From NCBI GenBank assembly GCA_020686985.1, contig JAJEPU010000021.1, positions 1 to 61,962 of the forward strand: DNA of 61,962 bases. The letters run 5' to 3'. The translations under genes were made by a program, and so were the position numbers. The stretch is from Brotaphodocola catenula. Lineage in GTDB: Bacteria; Bacillota; Clostridia; Lachnospirales; Lachnospiraceae. The notes beneath the pieces were generated by a model that made no database searches, had not been told where the DNA came from, and worked only from the letters and a program-made list of their open reading frames with translations. Positions 1-8,707 of this stretch are shown here, in pieces; positions within the stretch are counted from its first letter, which is position 1, and the number at the start of each line of letters is the position of its first letter.

Positions 1-720
1 CTGCAAGGTCACTGGATTATCGAAATGTCGGAAATGATGGCAACCGCCAACGCCAAGAGCATTGAGGAAATCAAGTCATTTTTAAGCCGGCAGAAAGAAG
101 TTTACAAGATACCCTATGAAACCCACCCGGCAGACCGCCCCCGTCAGTGCGTGTTTGGCGGCACTTCCAATGCCCTTGACTTCCTGCCCCTTGACCGTTC
201 CGGCAACCGCCGCTTTATCCCCGTCATGGTGTACCCGGAGCAAGCCGAGGTTCACATTTTGGAGGACGAAGCTGCTTCCAGAGCCTATATCGAGCAGATG
301 TGGGCGGAAGCGATGGAGATTTACCGAAGCGGCAGGTTCAAGCTGGCTTTCAGCCCCGCCATGCAGCGGTATCTCAAAGAACACCAGCGGGATTTTATGC
401 CGGAGGACACCAAAGCCGGGATGATACAGGCGTATCTTGATAAGTACACCGGGAGTATGGTCTGTTCCAAGCAACTCTACAAGGAAGCCTTGAACCATGC
501 CTTTGACGAGCCGAAGCAATGGGAAATCCGGGAAATCAACGAGATTATGAACCAGTGCATTTCCGGCTGGCGGTACTTCCCGAACCCAAGAATGTTTTCC
601 GAATATGGCAGACAAAAGGGCTGGGAGCGTGAAAACCCGGCAACGGACTCCGGCAACCCGTCTGAAAAAACGATGGACGGTTTTGTGGAGGTCACAGAAC
701 AGATGGAGCTTCCATTCTGA
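1..720 (+). CDS. VapE-family replication protein (5' truncated by window)
   Basis: The frame is open from base 1 and ends at TGA 718-720, so the N-terminus lies outside the window. The visible 240 residues resemble the C-terminal half of virulence-associated protein E, a P-loop primase/helicase-like replication protein of satellites and integrative elements. Visible support is a GGTSNALDFL segment followed by DRSGNRRFIPV, the conserved core of that family, then an alpha-helical tail rich in acidic residues. The Walker A motif is not in the visible part. A serine recombinase follows 440 bp downstream, so this is probably the replication module of the same element. An ATG at 25 could be used as a start but would remove conserved sequence, so the partial reading is preferred. 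Confidence 0.8.
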   Translation: MQGHWIIEMSEMMATANAKSIEEIKSFLSRQKEVYKIPYETHPADRPRQCVFGGTSNALDFLPLDRSGNRRFIPVMVYPEQAEVHILEDEAASRAYIEQMWAEAMEIYRSGRFKLAFSPAMQRYLKEHQRDFMPEDTKAGMIQAYLDKYTGSMVCSKQLYKEALNHAFDEPKQWEIREINEIMNQCISGWRYFPNPRMFSEYGRQKGWERENPATDSGNPSEKTMDGFVEVTEQMELPF

Positions 721-732
721 AAATGACAGCCC

Positions 733-915
733 GTTGCCCCCCCTGTTGCTATCCCGTTGCCGAGCCGGTTGCCGGGGAAAACCCCTTATTTCCGGGCTTT
801 TCTCCCTTATAACAACCAAAACAACAGAAAAATAAAAGAAAAGTATAAATAGTAATCATCGCCAGATTGAGATTGTTTGCAAGGTCTTTTGAAGCCCGTT
901 GCCGGACTTCGTTGC
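733..915. repeat. Iteron-like GTTGC repeats next to vapE
   Basis: GTTGC cores recur at 733, 745, 756 and 768 with 11-12 bp spacing, in the context CCCGTTGCC, and again at 898 and 911. Further copies on the opposite strand (GGCAAC) lie in the end of vapE near 640-660. Helically phased short repeats beside a replication protein gene are typical of an origin, but function is inferred only. The rest of 721-961 holds no gene. Confidence 0.4.
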
Positions 916-961
916 CGACACCTTCTGTCTGGCTATTTTCATGTATGGAGGATAACTGCCT

Positions 962-1159
962 ATGGCAAAAAACAAAACAGAGATTCATGTTACAACGGTA
1001 TTTGACGGGGAACTGGACGCAACCGATGTGTTCGTCAGCCTGATTTCCCAGAAATACGGTAAGACAAATACGAAAGAATATCTTGCTAAAAGGAAAGATA
1101 TGAGCTATAATGAAGATGAGGTTCAAAAGAGCCAGATACCGTCTGGATTGTGTGGGTAA
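962..1159 (+). CDS. Small hypothetical protein ahead of the recombinase
   Basis: A 65-residue protein starting at ATG 962 after GGAGGATAACTGCCT. It begins MAKNKTEIHVTTVFDGELDA and is polar, with no membrane segment and no motif I recognise. Its stop codon (1157-1159) is followed at once by the ATG of the recombinase at 1160, so the two are translationally coupled. Small proteins in this position occur in Tn4451-like and related serine-recombinase elements, where they may assist or regulate recombination. That role is inferred from position only. Confidence 0.6.
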   Translation: MAKNKTEIHVTTVFDGELDATDVFVSLISQKYGKTNTKEYLAKRKDMSYNEDEVQKSQIPSGLCG

Positions 1160-2830
1160 ATGGCTATGATGAACGAAATGGAATACAGAACAATCGGAAA
1201 GGCACTTGCCGGGGGCTATCGTGCAGCGGTCTATTGCAGGCTGTCAAAGGACGATGACCTGCAAGGCGAAAGTGCCAGTATCGCAAACCAGCGTGATATG
1301 CTGGAAAAATACTGCGAAAAGCAGGGATGGGAGGTTGTGGCAGTCTATCAGGACGATGGCTTCACAGGTCTTAATATGGAGCGTCCTGATTTACAGAGAA
1401 TGTTGAGAGCCATTGAGCGCAGGCAAATCAACCTTGTTATCACGAAAGACCTTAGCCGTCTGGGGCGTAATTATCTGCAAACCGGGCATTTGATTGAGGA
1501 CTTTTTCCCAAGAAACGGTGTCCGCTATATCGCCATGAATGACGGTATCGACACCCTGCGGGATAACAACGATATTGCCCCGTTCAAGAATATCCTGAAC
1601 GAGATGTACAGCAAGGATATTTCCAAGAAAGTCCATTCCTCTTATCTTCTGAAAGCGCAGAAAGGACAGTTTACCGGGTGTCTTGCCCCGTTTGGGTATC
1701 GAAAAGACCCGGAGGACAAAAACCATCTGCTCATTGACGAGGAAACCGCCCCGATTGTGCGGCTGATTTTCGGATATGCCCTAAACGGTCATGGTCCGAA
1801 CTATATCCGCAGACGGCTGGAGGAAGAAAAAATCCCCTGCCCCACATGGTGGAACCGGGAACGGGGGCTTCGCAATACCCGAACCAAATGGGAAAAGAAA
1901 GACCCGGAAAACGGACGGTATATGTGGGACTTCTCCGTTATCAAAGACCTTTTGATGAATCCCGTTTACACCGGGGCGATTGCTTCCCAGAAAAAAGACT
2001 ACCGTTTCAAAATCGGCACGATTGGGGAAAAGAAGCCGGAGGACTGGATTGTAGTGGAGGGACAGCATGAACCGCTGATTGACCGCATGAGCTTTGACAT
2101 TGTGCAGAACAAGCTGAAATCCCGCCAGCGTCCGGGGCAGACCAATGAAATCAGCCTGTTTGCCGGACTGATAAAATGCGGCGAGTGTGGAAAGTCGCTG
2201 ACGATACGCTATACAAACGCAAAACATCCCCAGCAGATTTATTCCTGCAAGACCTACAATGCCTTTGGAAAGAACCACTGCACCCAGCACCGGATTGACT
2301 ATGACACCCTTTACAGCCATGTGCTGCGAAAAATCCGGGAATGTGCCAGAGCTGCCCTGATGGACGGGAAAGCGGTTGCCGACCGCCTGACTAATACCTG
2401 TGAAGCCGAGCAGCGGGAACAGCGGGAAGCAATGGAACGCTCCCTTACAAGGGACGAGGAACGGATTGAGGTTCTGGATAAAATGGTCATGCGGCTTTAT
2501 GAGGATATGATTGCAGGGCGTATCAGTGAGCAGAATTTCAACACCATGCTGGAAAAGACACAGACCGAGCAGACGGAGCTTAAAGCAAAAGTGTCCGAGG
2601 GCAGGAAGCGGCTGTCCGATGAAGCCCAGCTTGCCAATGACGCAAAACAATGGGTGGAAGCCATTCAGGAATATGCCAACATCACAGAGCTGGACGCAGC
2701 CACCCTTAACCGCTTAATCAAAGAAATCGTCGTGCATGAGCGCATTGACGAAGATAAAACAAGACACATTTCTATCGAAATTCATTTTAATCTCAAACCC
2801 ATCCCAGAGGTGGAACAGGTCACTGCCTGA
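1160..2830 (+). CDS. Large serine recombinase (TnpX/TndX type)
   Basis: A 556-residue large serine recombinase that integrates and excises its element. The catalytic serine is Ser29 in YCRLSKDD. The resolvase domain continues through TKDLSRLGRNYL and YIAMNDGIDTL (about residues 20-165). A recombinase domain follows (about 170-320), then a zinc ribbon with CGECG and a second cysteine set near residues 335-375, and a long coiled coil (about 410-500) of the kind that controls directionality. All expected parts are intact. The ATG abuts the stop of the upstream small gene. The reading frame ends 93 bp before the junction with the disrupted maff2 gene, the usual position of a recombinase next to its attachment site. 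Confidence 0.95.
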   Translation: MAMMNEMEYRTIGKALAGGYRAAVYCRLSKDDDLQGESASIANQRDMLEKYCEKQGWEVVAVYQDDGFTGLNMERPDLQRMLRAIERRQINLVITKDLSRLGRNYLQTGHLIEDFFPRNGVRYIAMNDGIDTLRDNNDIAPFKNILNEMYSKDISKKVHSSYLLKAQKGQFTGCLAPFGYRKDPEDKNHLLIDEETAPIVRLIFGYALNGHGPNYIRRRLEEEKIPCPTWWNRERGLRNTRTKWEKKDPENGRYMWDFSVIKDLLMNPVYTGAIASQKKDYRFKIGTIGEKKPEDWIVVEGQHEPLIDRMSFDIVQNKLKSRQRPGQTNEISLFAGLIKCGECGKSLTIRYTNAKHPQQIYSCKTYNAFGKNHCTQHRIDYDTLYSHVLRKIRECARAALMDGKAVADRLTNTCEAEQREQREAMERSLTRDEERIEVLDKMVMRLYEDMIAGRISEQNFNTMLEKTQTEQTELKAKVSEGRKRLSDEAQLANDAKQWVEAIQEYANITELDAATLNRLIKEIVVHERIDEDKTRHISIEIHFNLKPIPEVEQVTA

Positions 2831-2920
2831 CCTGTCCTACCGGGACGATTCTCTTAAAAACACCATATAGATTTTTTGTACGCCGCCGCCCGCCATCGAG
2901 CAGAGTTTTACACCTAATTG

Positions 2921-3004
2921 GGGATAAAACAGCTCATGGCTGGCGGCGGTGTTGCCCTCATCGGCACCACCCTTGTACCTCTGCTCTCCGGACTGTTCGG
3001 TTAA
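2921..3004 (+). pseudogene. maff2 (VirB2-like) gene, 3' remnant
   Basis: Read in frame from 2921, the sequence encodes GIKQLMAGGG and then VALIGTTLVPLLSGLFG and a stop at 3002-3004. This matches the C-terminal end of the Maff2 family, small two-helix membrane proteins that stand just upstream of the TrbL/VirB6 gene in Tn1549-like elements and are thought to be pilin-like. An in-frame TAA six bases upstream (2915-2917) shows that the gene is cut. The 5' part should lie left of the nested element. The remnant still sits directly before the TrbL gene, as in intact elements. Confidence 0.75.
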
Positions 3005-3029
3005 TCACAAAACAAGGAGGTAATCGCCT

Positions 3030-3896
3030 TTGGACAGCATACTCCAACAGATCACAGACTGGCTGAAAGAAATGCTCGTTTCAGCTATTATGGGAAATCT
3101 GTCGGGGATGTTTGAGTCCGTCAACAACCAGGTTGGCGAGATAGCAACCTCCGTTGGCATGACCCCGGCGAATTTTTCGCCGGGTGTCTTTGCCATGGTA
3201 CGAAACATCTCCGAGTCAGTGATTATCCCAATCGCAGGCTTGATTCTGACCTTCATTGCCTGTTATGAGCTAATTCAGATGATTATTGACCACAACAATC
3301 TGGCAAATTTTGAAACCTGGATCTTCTTCAAATGGGTGTTCAAGACTTTTGTTGCGGTCATGTTAATCACAAACACATTCAATATCACGATGGCTGTGTT
3401 TGATGTGACACAGCACGTTATAAACGCAAGCGCCGGTATCATATCCGGAAATACTGCCATAGATGCTTCGGCATTGGAAACAATGGAAGAAACGCTGATG
3501 GCAATGGATTTGGGTCCTTTGCTCGGCTTGTTCCTGCAATCCTTTATCGTGCAGGTCACGATGTCCGCTTTGGCAATCATCATCTTTGTGATCGTCTACG
3601 GTCGAATGATTGAAATTTATCTGATGGTCAGCCTTGCCCCGATTCCGCTTTCCACTTTTGGAAACAGAGAACAGAGCAATATCGGACAGAATTATCTGCG
3701 TTCGCTGTTTGCAATCGGATTCCAGGGATTCCTGATTATGATCTGCGTGGGCATTTATGCGGTGCTGATTCAGTCTATCGCATTCAGTGATGACATCATC
3801 GGTTCTATCTGGGGTGTTATGGGCTACACCGTCCTTTTGTGCTTCACCCTGTTTAAGACTGGTTCGCTTGCGAAGGGTGTATTCAGCGCTCACTAA
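3030..3896 (+). CDS. TrbL/VirB6-like conjugal transfer membrane protein
   Basis: A 288-residue polytopic membrane protein of the TrbL/VirB6 family (CD1112-like in Clostridioides), the inner-membrane channel component of the type IV secretion system. The N-terminal amphipathic region DSILQQITDWLKEMLVSAI is followed by about six hydrophobic segments. The motif SLAPIPLSTFGN (about residues 200-212) is typical of the family. The start is TTG 3030, nine bases after AAGGAGG (3014-3020); the next two genes use the same spacing and TTG start. It is the first intact gene of the transfer operon downstream of the maff2 break. Its promoter may have been upstream of the insertion, so its transcription may now depend on the inserted element. 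Confidence 0.9.
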   Translation: MDSILQQITDWLKEMLVSAIMGNLSGMFESVNNQVGEIATSVGMTPANFSPGVFAMVRNISESVIIPIAGLILTFIACYELIQMIIDHNNLANFETWIFFKWVFKTFVAVMLITNTFNITMAVFDVTQHVINASAGIISGNTAIDASALETMEETLMAMDLGPLLGLFLQSFIVQVTMSALAIIIFVIVYGRMIEIYLMVSLAPIPLSTFGNREQSNIGQNYLRSLFAIGFQGFLIMICVGIYAVLIQSIAFSDDIIGSIWGVMGYTVLLCFTLFKTGSLAKGVFSAH

Positions 3897-3913
3897 GGGA
3901 AGGAGGAAATTGT

Positions 3914-4348
3914 TTGGCAGCGTATATTCCCGTACCTCGTGACCTGACGAGGGTAAAAACAAAAGTGTTCTTCAATCTGACGAAACGGCAGTTACTTTGC
4001 TTTGGTGCGGCGGCGCTCATCGGAGTGCCGATTTTCTTTCTGGTCAAAGCAACCGGAAATGTGAGCCTTGCAGCACTGTCCATGATGATCGTCATGTTAC
4101 CGTTGTTCTTTCTGGCAATGTATGAAAAGGATAGTCAGCCGTTGGAAGTGGTTGTAGAACACTTCATTCAGACCAAATTCGTTCGTCCCAAGGTTCGCCC
4201 TTATCAGACGGACAACTATTATGACGCTTTGATGCGTCAGTACAAACTGGAAAAGGAGGTTGAACGAATTGTTTTTCAAAAAGAAGCCACAGGCAAGAAA
4301 CATCAAAATGCCTGCAAATCTGAATCGGAAGCAGCAGCGAGAAATTAA
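3914..4348 (+). CDS. PrgI family protein (VirB3-like)
   Basis: A 144-residue protein starting at TTG 3914 after GGAAGGAGG. It begins MAAYIPVPRDLTRVKTKVFF, the signature N-terminus of PrgI proteins. Two membrane helices follow (about residues 32-52 and 55-75), then a cytoplasmic tail with FVRPKVRPY. PrgI is the Gram-positive counterpart of VirB3 and works with the VirB4 ATPase. Its end overlaps the start of the VirB4 gene by about 80 bp, so the two are translationally coupled. Confidence 0.92.
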   Translation: MAAYIPVPRDLTRVKTKVFFNLTKRQLLCFGAAALIGVPIFFLVKATGNVSLAALSMMIVMLPLFFLAMYEKDSQPLEVVVEHFIQTKFVRPKVRPYQTDNYYDALMRQYKLEKEVERIVFQKEATGKKHQNACKSESEAAARN

Positions 4349-6695
4349 AGCTGTTGTGGAACGGGCAAAGAAGGACAACGGTATTCCGCAGACTGCACAG
4401 CAGTCCATTCCCTTTCAGAGAATGTTCCCGGATGGCATCTGCCGTGTCACTGACAGTTATTACACCAAGACCATTCAGTTTCAGGACATCAACTATCAGC
4501 TGGCACAGCAGGAAGATAAGACTGCCATCTTCGATGAGTGGTGCAGTTTCCTGAATTTCTTTGACAGCTCCATTCACTTTGAGCTTTCCTTTATGAACCT
4601 GAGTACCGATGCTGAAAGCTTTGAAAAGAGTATCCGTATCCCGTTCAAGAAGGACAGCTTCAATCCCGTCCGTGCCGAGTATAGCCAGATGCTGAAAAAG
4701 CAGTTGGCGCAGGGCAACAACGGCTTGACCAAAACCAAGTACCTGACATTCGGCATTGAAGCCGAATCCATGCGGCAGGCAAAGCCGAGACTCAACCATA
4801 TCGAAAACGATCTGCTCAATAACTTTCGGCGTTTGGGTGTCATTGCCACTACCATGAACGGCAAAGAGCGGCTGCATCTGATGCACTCTATGTTCCACAT
4901 GGGTGATAATGATAAGTTCTTCTTCGATTGGAAGTATCTTGTGGAATCCGGGCTGTCCGTAAAGGACTTCATTGCTCCGACGGCGTTTGCCTTTAAGACC
5001 AACCGCACCTTCCAGATGGGCAGTATCTTCGGTTCGATGTCTTATCTGGCAATTACGGCATCAGACCTGTCTGATCGTATGCTGGCGGATTTTCTGGATA
5101 TGGAATCCACGCAGATCGTGACCATGCACATCCAGTCGGTTGACCAGACTGCGGCGATTAAGACCATCAAGAGAATCATCACCGAGCTTGACCGTTCCAA
5201 AATCGAGGAACAGAAAAAGGCTGTGCGTTCTGGCTATGACATGGACATTATCCCATCTGACCTTGCTACCTATGGTAAAGATGCGAAGTCACTTCTGAAA
5301 GAATTGCAGAGCCAGAATGAGCGAATGTTCATGGTGACATTTCTGGTGCTGAACACCGGGCGCACCGAGCAGGAACTGGAGAACAATGTGTTCCAGGCAC
5401 AGAGCATCGCCCAGAAGCATAACTGCAATCTGCGTCGTTTGGATTTTCAGCAGGAATCCGGACTGATGAGCAGCCTGCCTTTGGCACAAAACCTGATTGA
5501 GATTCGTCGTGGCCTGACTACCAGTTCCACGGCTATTTTTGTGCCTTTCACCACGCAGGAGCTGTTCCAGAATGGTGGAGAAACGCTCTATTACGGGCTG
5601 AATGCTCTGTCGAACAACCTTATCATGGTGGACAGAAAGAAGCTCAAGAACCCCAACGGACTGATTCTGGGTACTCCCGGTTCCGGTAAATCCTTTTCCG
5701 CAAAGCGTGAAATCACCAATGCGTTCCTGGTTACGGATGACGATATTATCATCTGCGACCCCGAAGCGGAATATGCGGCTCTGGTTCACAAGTTCAATGG
5801 TCAGGTGGTAAAAATCAGCTCCTCCAGTACCAACTATATCAACCCTATGGACATCAACCTGAACTACTCTGAGGATGACAACCCGGTAGCACTGAAAGCT
5901 GATTTTATCCTGTCCCTCTGTGAGTTGATTATGGGCAGTAAGGATGGCTTGCAGCCTATCGAAAAGACGGTTATCGACCGTTGTGTGCATCAGATTTACC
6001 AGAGATATTTCGACAATCCTGCCCCTGAGAATATGCCGATCCTTGAGGATTTGTATGATGCCCTTCTGAAACAGGACGAAAAGGAAGCCCACCATGTAGC
6101 GACCGCCTTGGAAATCTATGTTAAGGGTTCTCTGAAACTGTTTAACAACAGAACCAATGTGGATATTCAGAATCGTCTGGTGTGCTTCGACATTAAGGAG
6201 CTGGGCAATCAGCTGAAAAAAATCGGTATGCTGATCGTTCAGGATCAGGTCTGGGGGCGTGTAACTGCCAACCGTTCTGCCGGTAAATCGACCAGATATT
6301 ATATTGACGAGTTCCATCTGCTTCTGAAGGAAGAACAGACGGCAACCTATTCCGTAGAAATCTGGAAGCGATTCCGTAAATGGGGCGGCTTGCCGACCGG
6401 TATTACTCAGAATGTCAAAGACCTGCTTCGTTCCCCGGAGATTGCCAACATCCTCGAAAACTCTGATTTCATCTATATGCTGAATCAGGCAAGCGATGAC
6501 CGAAGTATTCTGGCACAGCGGTTGAACATTTCGCCGCATCAGCTGTCCTATGTAACCAACTCCGGTGAGGGCGAAGGACTTCTGTTCTATGGCAATGTGA
6601 TTCTGCCGTTCATTGACCGATTCCCGACAGATCTGGAACTGTATCGCATTATGACCACGAAGTTAAACGAGGTGGCACAGGAAAAGGAGGCGTAA
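4269..6695 (+). CDS. VirB4-like conjugal transfer ATPase
   Basis: About 808 residues; VirB4/TraE-type ATPase that powers substrate transfer and assembly in the type IV secretion system. Walker A is GTPGSGKS (about residue 470), Walker B is in YYIDEFHLLL (about 677), and a conserved SDFIYMLNQASDDR segment follows. The N-terminal CagE/VirB4 domain occupies about residues 60-400. The start is chosen as TTG 4269, nine bases after AAGGAGG (4253-4259), giving MFFKKKP; TTG 4260 is in frame but lies against the ribosome site. The gene overlaps PrgI upstream and is followed three bases later by the hydrolase gene. Confidence 0.95.
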   Translation: MFFKKKPQARNIKMPANLNRKQQREIKAVVERAKKDNGIPQTAQQSIPFQRMFPDGICRVTDSYYTKTIQFQDINYQLAQQEDKTAIFDEWCSFLNFFDSSIHFELSFMNLSTDAESFEKSIRIPFKKDSFNPVRAEYSQMLKKQLAQGNNGLTKTKYLTFGIEAESMRQAKPRLNHIENDLLNNFRRLGVIATTMNGKERLHLMHSMFHMGDNDKFFFDWKYLVESGLSVKDFIAPTAFAFKTNRTFQMGSIFGSMSYLAITASDLSDRMLADFLDMESTQIVTMHIQSVDQTAAIKTIKRIITELDRSKIEEQKKAVRSGYDMDIIPSDLATYGKDAKSLLKELQSQNERMFMVTFLVLNTGRTEQELENNVFQAQSIAQKHNCNLRRLDFQQESGLMSSLPLAQNLIEIRRGLTTSSTAIFVPFTTQELFQNGGETLYYGLNALSNNLIMVDRKKLKNPNGLILGTPGSGKSFSAKREITNAFLVTDDDIIICDPEAEYAALVHKFNGQVVKISSSSTNYINPMDINLNYSEDDNPVALKADFILSLCELIMGSKDGLQPIEKTVIDRCVHQIYQRYFDNPAPENMPILEDLYDALLKQDEKEAHHVATALEIYVKGSLKLFNNRTNVDIQNRLVCFDIKELGNQLKKIGMLIVQDQVWGRVTANRSAGKSTRYYIDEFHLLLKEEQTATYSVEIWKRFRKWGGLPTGITQNVKDLLRSPEIANILENSDFIYMLNQASDDRSILAQRLNISPHQLSYVTNSGEGEGLLFYGNVILPFIDRFPTDLELYRIMTTKLNEVAQEKEA

Positions 6696-6698
6696 TGT

Positions 6699-8435
6699 AT
6701 GGCGAAAAGACCTACACGACTCCGTTTTACCGAAGATGACCTTGCAGATTCTCATGTGAAGAAAGCTGCCGACCGTGCAGATAAGGCGGTTGATAGGGCT
6801 GAAAAAGCGGCAGACAAATTGGCTTCTAAAAAGGCAAAGCCGAAGCTAAAGCTGGAAACAGATGCAGCCGGTTCCCGTAAAGCAAAGCTCCGTTTTGAAA
6901 AAGCGGAGTTTACGGAAATCGAGCGCCCATCTGTGGCAAAGCACATGGCAAGCCGTGGTGCCGCAGTCACGCTCACATCCAAAGCACATCGGGCGGTGTC
7001 AGAATATGAGGATGATAATATCGGCGTTCAGGCTGTGCAGGAAACGACCAAGGCTGTTGAATCCACTGTCTATACCGTCGATCATGCCGTTTACAGTCAC
7101 AAGCTGAAAGCCTACGACAAGGCGGAAAAGCTGGTTGAGAAGTCAGATAAAGCAAATGTAAATGCCCTGTATGAGAAGTTCAAAAAGGACAACCCCGATG
7201 CCGGTTCCAATCCCTTTTCCCGTTGGCAACAGAAAAGGGCAATCAAGAAAGAATATGCTGCCGCCAAAGCCGGTAAGAATACCGCTTCGACAACGGCTTC
7301 TGCATCTAAGGGTGCAGGCAAGGCAACGGGCAAAGCAGCTCAGGGAGCCAAGAACATCACAGAAAGAGTAACGGAGTTCTGCACCACACACTCTAAAACG
7401 ATTCTGTTTGTTTTGATTGCCGGACTGCTTTTTATGATACTCTCAGGGATGTTCTCGTCTTGTTCGGCTATGTTCCAAGGCGGCACACAGATCATTCTGG
7501 GAACTTCTTTTACTGCAAAAGAGGAAGATATTATTGGTGCGGACAATGATTACAAGGCTTTGGAAGCTGCGCTCCGCAATAAAATCAATAATATCGAGCG
7601 TACTCATAGCGGATATGACGAGTACCGGTATGACCTTGATGAAATCAACCACAATCCTTATGAGCTGGCGGCGTATTTGACGGTGAAGTTTGAGGATTAC
7701 ACCAGAGATGAGGTGCAGGCTACCCTGCAATGGCTATTTGAGCAACAATATGAGCTGACCCTGACGGAAGTAGTAGAGATTCGTACACGAACAACATCTT
7801 CTACTGATCCCGAAACGGGAGAGACAACAACAGAGGAAGAAGATTACGAATATTATATTCTGAATGTGAAGCTCAGAAATAAGGGCTTGAACAGTGTGAT
7901 TTCAAATTCCGGCTTGTCGGAAGATGATATGGAGCGATATAGAATTTTGCTTCAGACAAGGGGCAACAGACCGGATATTTTCGGAAATGACATTTACGCC
8001 ACCCCTGGCGGCGAGTACACCGATTATGATATTCCGGGCGAAGCGCTGACAGACACAAGATTTGCCAATATGATTCGGGAAGCTGAAAAATATCTGGGAT
8101 ACCCGTATGTGTGGGGCGGCAGCAGCCCGTCTACCTCCTTTGACTGCTCCGGATTTGTTTCCTATGTAATCAATCACTGCGGAAACGGTTGGAGTGTTGG
8201 TCGTTTGACCGCAAACGGTTTGATGGGCGTATGCGACATTATCCCGAAAAGCTCTGCCAAACCGGGAGATTTGATTTTCTTCCAAGGCACTTATGATACC
8301 TCCGGTGCATCACACGTTGGTATCTATGTTGGCAATGGTATGATGATCCACTGCGGAAACCCCATTTCCTACGCTTCTATCGAATCGAATTACTGGCAAC
8401 AGCATTTTTACTGCTTCGGCAGAATCAGAAACTAA
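6699..8435 (+). CDS. Conjugal transfer cell-wall hydrolase (NlpC/P60)
   Basis: A 578-residue protein (CD1108-like) that should open the cell wall for the transfer channel. The first 220 residues are charged, Lys/Ala-rich and probably cytoplasmic. A single membrane helix follows (about residues 233-252), then an extracellular part. The C-terminal NlpC/P60 domain (about 460-578) has YVWGGSSPSTSFDCSGFV with the catalytic cysteine, SHVGIYVGNG with the histidine and MMIHCGNP after it. No lysozyme-like domain is evident, unlike some relatives with two hydrolase domains. It lies in the operon between VirB4 and DUF4315. Confidence 0.92.
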   Translation: MAKRPTRLRFTEDDLADSHVKKAADRADKAVDRAEKAADKLASKKAKPKLKLETDAAGSRKAKLRFEKAEFTEIERPSVAKHMASRGAAVTLTSKAHRAVSEYEDDNIGVQAVQETTKAVESTVYTVDHAVYSHKLKAYDKAEKLVEKSDKANVNALYEKFKKDNPDAGSNPFSRWQQKRAIKKEYAAAKAGKNTASTTASASKGAGKATGKAAQGAKNITERVTEFCTTHSKTILFVLIAGLLFMILSGMFSSCSAMFQGGTQIILGTSFTAKEEDIIGADNDYKALEAALRNKINNIERTHSGYDEYRYDLDEINHNPYELAAYLTVKFEDYTRDEVQATLQWLFEQQYELTLTEVVEIRTRTTSSTDPETGETTTEEEDYEYYILNVKLRNKGLNSVISNSGLSEDDMERYRILLQTRGNRPDIFGNDIYATPGGEYTDYDIPGEALTDTRFANMIREAEKYLGYPYVWGGSSPSTSFDCSGFVSYVINHCGNGWSVGRLTANGLMGVCDIIPKSSAKPGDLIFFQGTYDTSGASHVGIYVGNGMMIHCGNPISYASIESNYWQQHFYCFGRIRN

Positions 8436-8449
8436 AGGAGGGATGGCGA

Positions 8450-8707
8450 TTGAGTGCCAAGTTAGACAGAATAGGTGCAGACCTTGAAAAAGCCCGTAAG
8501 AAACGGGCAGAATGGGATGCTAAGGTGAAAGACCTGGAACGCAGATACCGTGAGGAGGAAAATTCCGAAATCCATGAGATGGTTCATGCTGCGAACCTGA
8601 ATCCCGAACAGCTTTCCGAGCTGCTCCGTATGTTTGCTGCGGATATGGCTCCGAAGCCTGATACGATCAATACTATGAATGAGGAGGAAACGCAGAATGA
8701 GATTTAA
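8450..8707 (+). CDS. DUF4315 family protein
   Basis: An 85-residue, highly charged, coiled-coil protein (LDRIGADLEKARKKRAEWDA) starting at TTG 8450 after AAAGGAGGG. It matches the small DUF4315 proteins constantly found between the hydrolase and DUF4366 genes in Tn1549-like elements. The function is unknown. It overlaps the next gene by 11 bp. Confidence 0.85.
   Translation: MSAKLDRIGADLEKARKKRAEWDAKVKDLERRYREEENSEIHEMVHAANLNPEQLSELLRMFAADMAPKPDTINTMNEEETQNEI

Larger units (their letters stand above)
1..2923 (+). mobile_element. Right end of a nested serine-recombinase element
   Basis: This stretch holds vapE, a small gene and a large serine recombinase, and it stops abruptly inside the reading frame of a conjugation gene (maff2). 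Upstream of the frame at 2921 there is an in-frame TAA (2915-2917), so the DNA to the left is foreign to that gene. The junction is placed at the GGGGA of 2920-2924. Large serine recombinases of the TnpX/TndX kind cross over at a GA dinucleotide, which fits but is not proof. The left end is outside the window. Confidence 0.6.
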
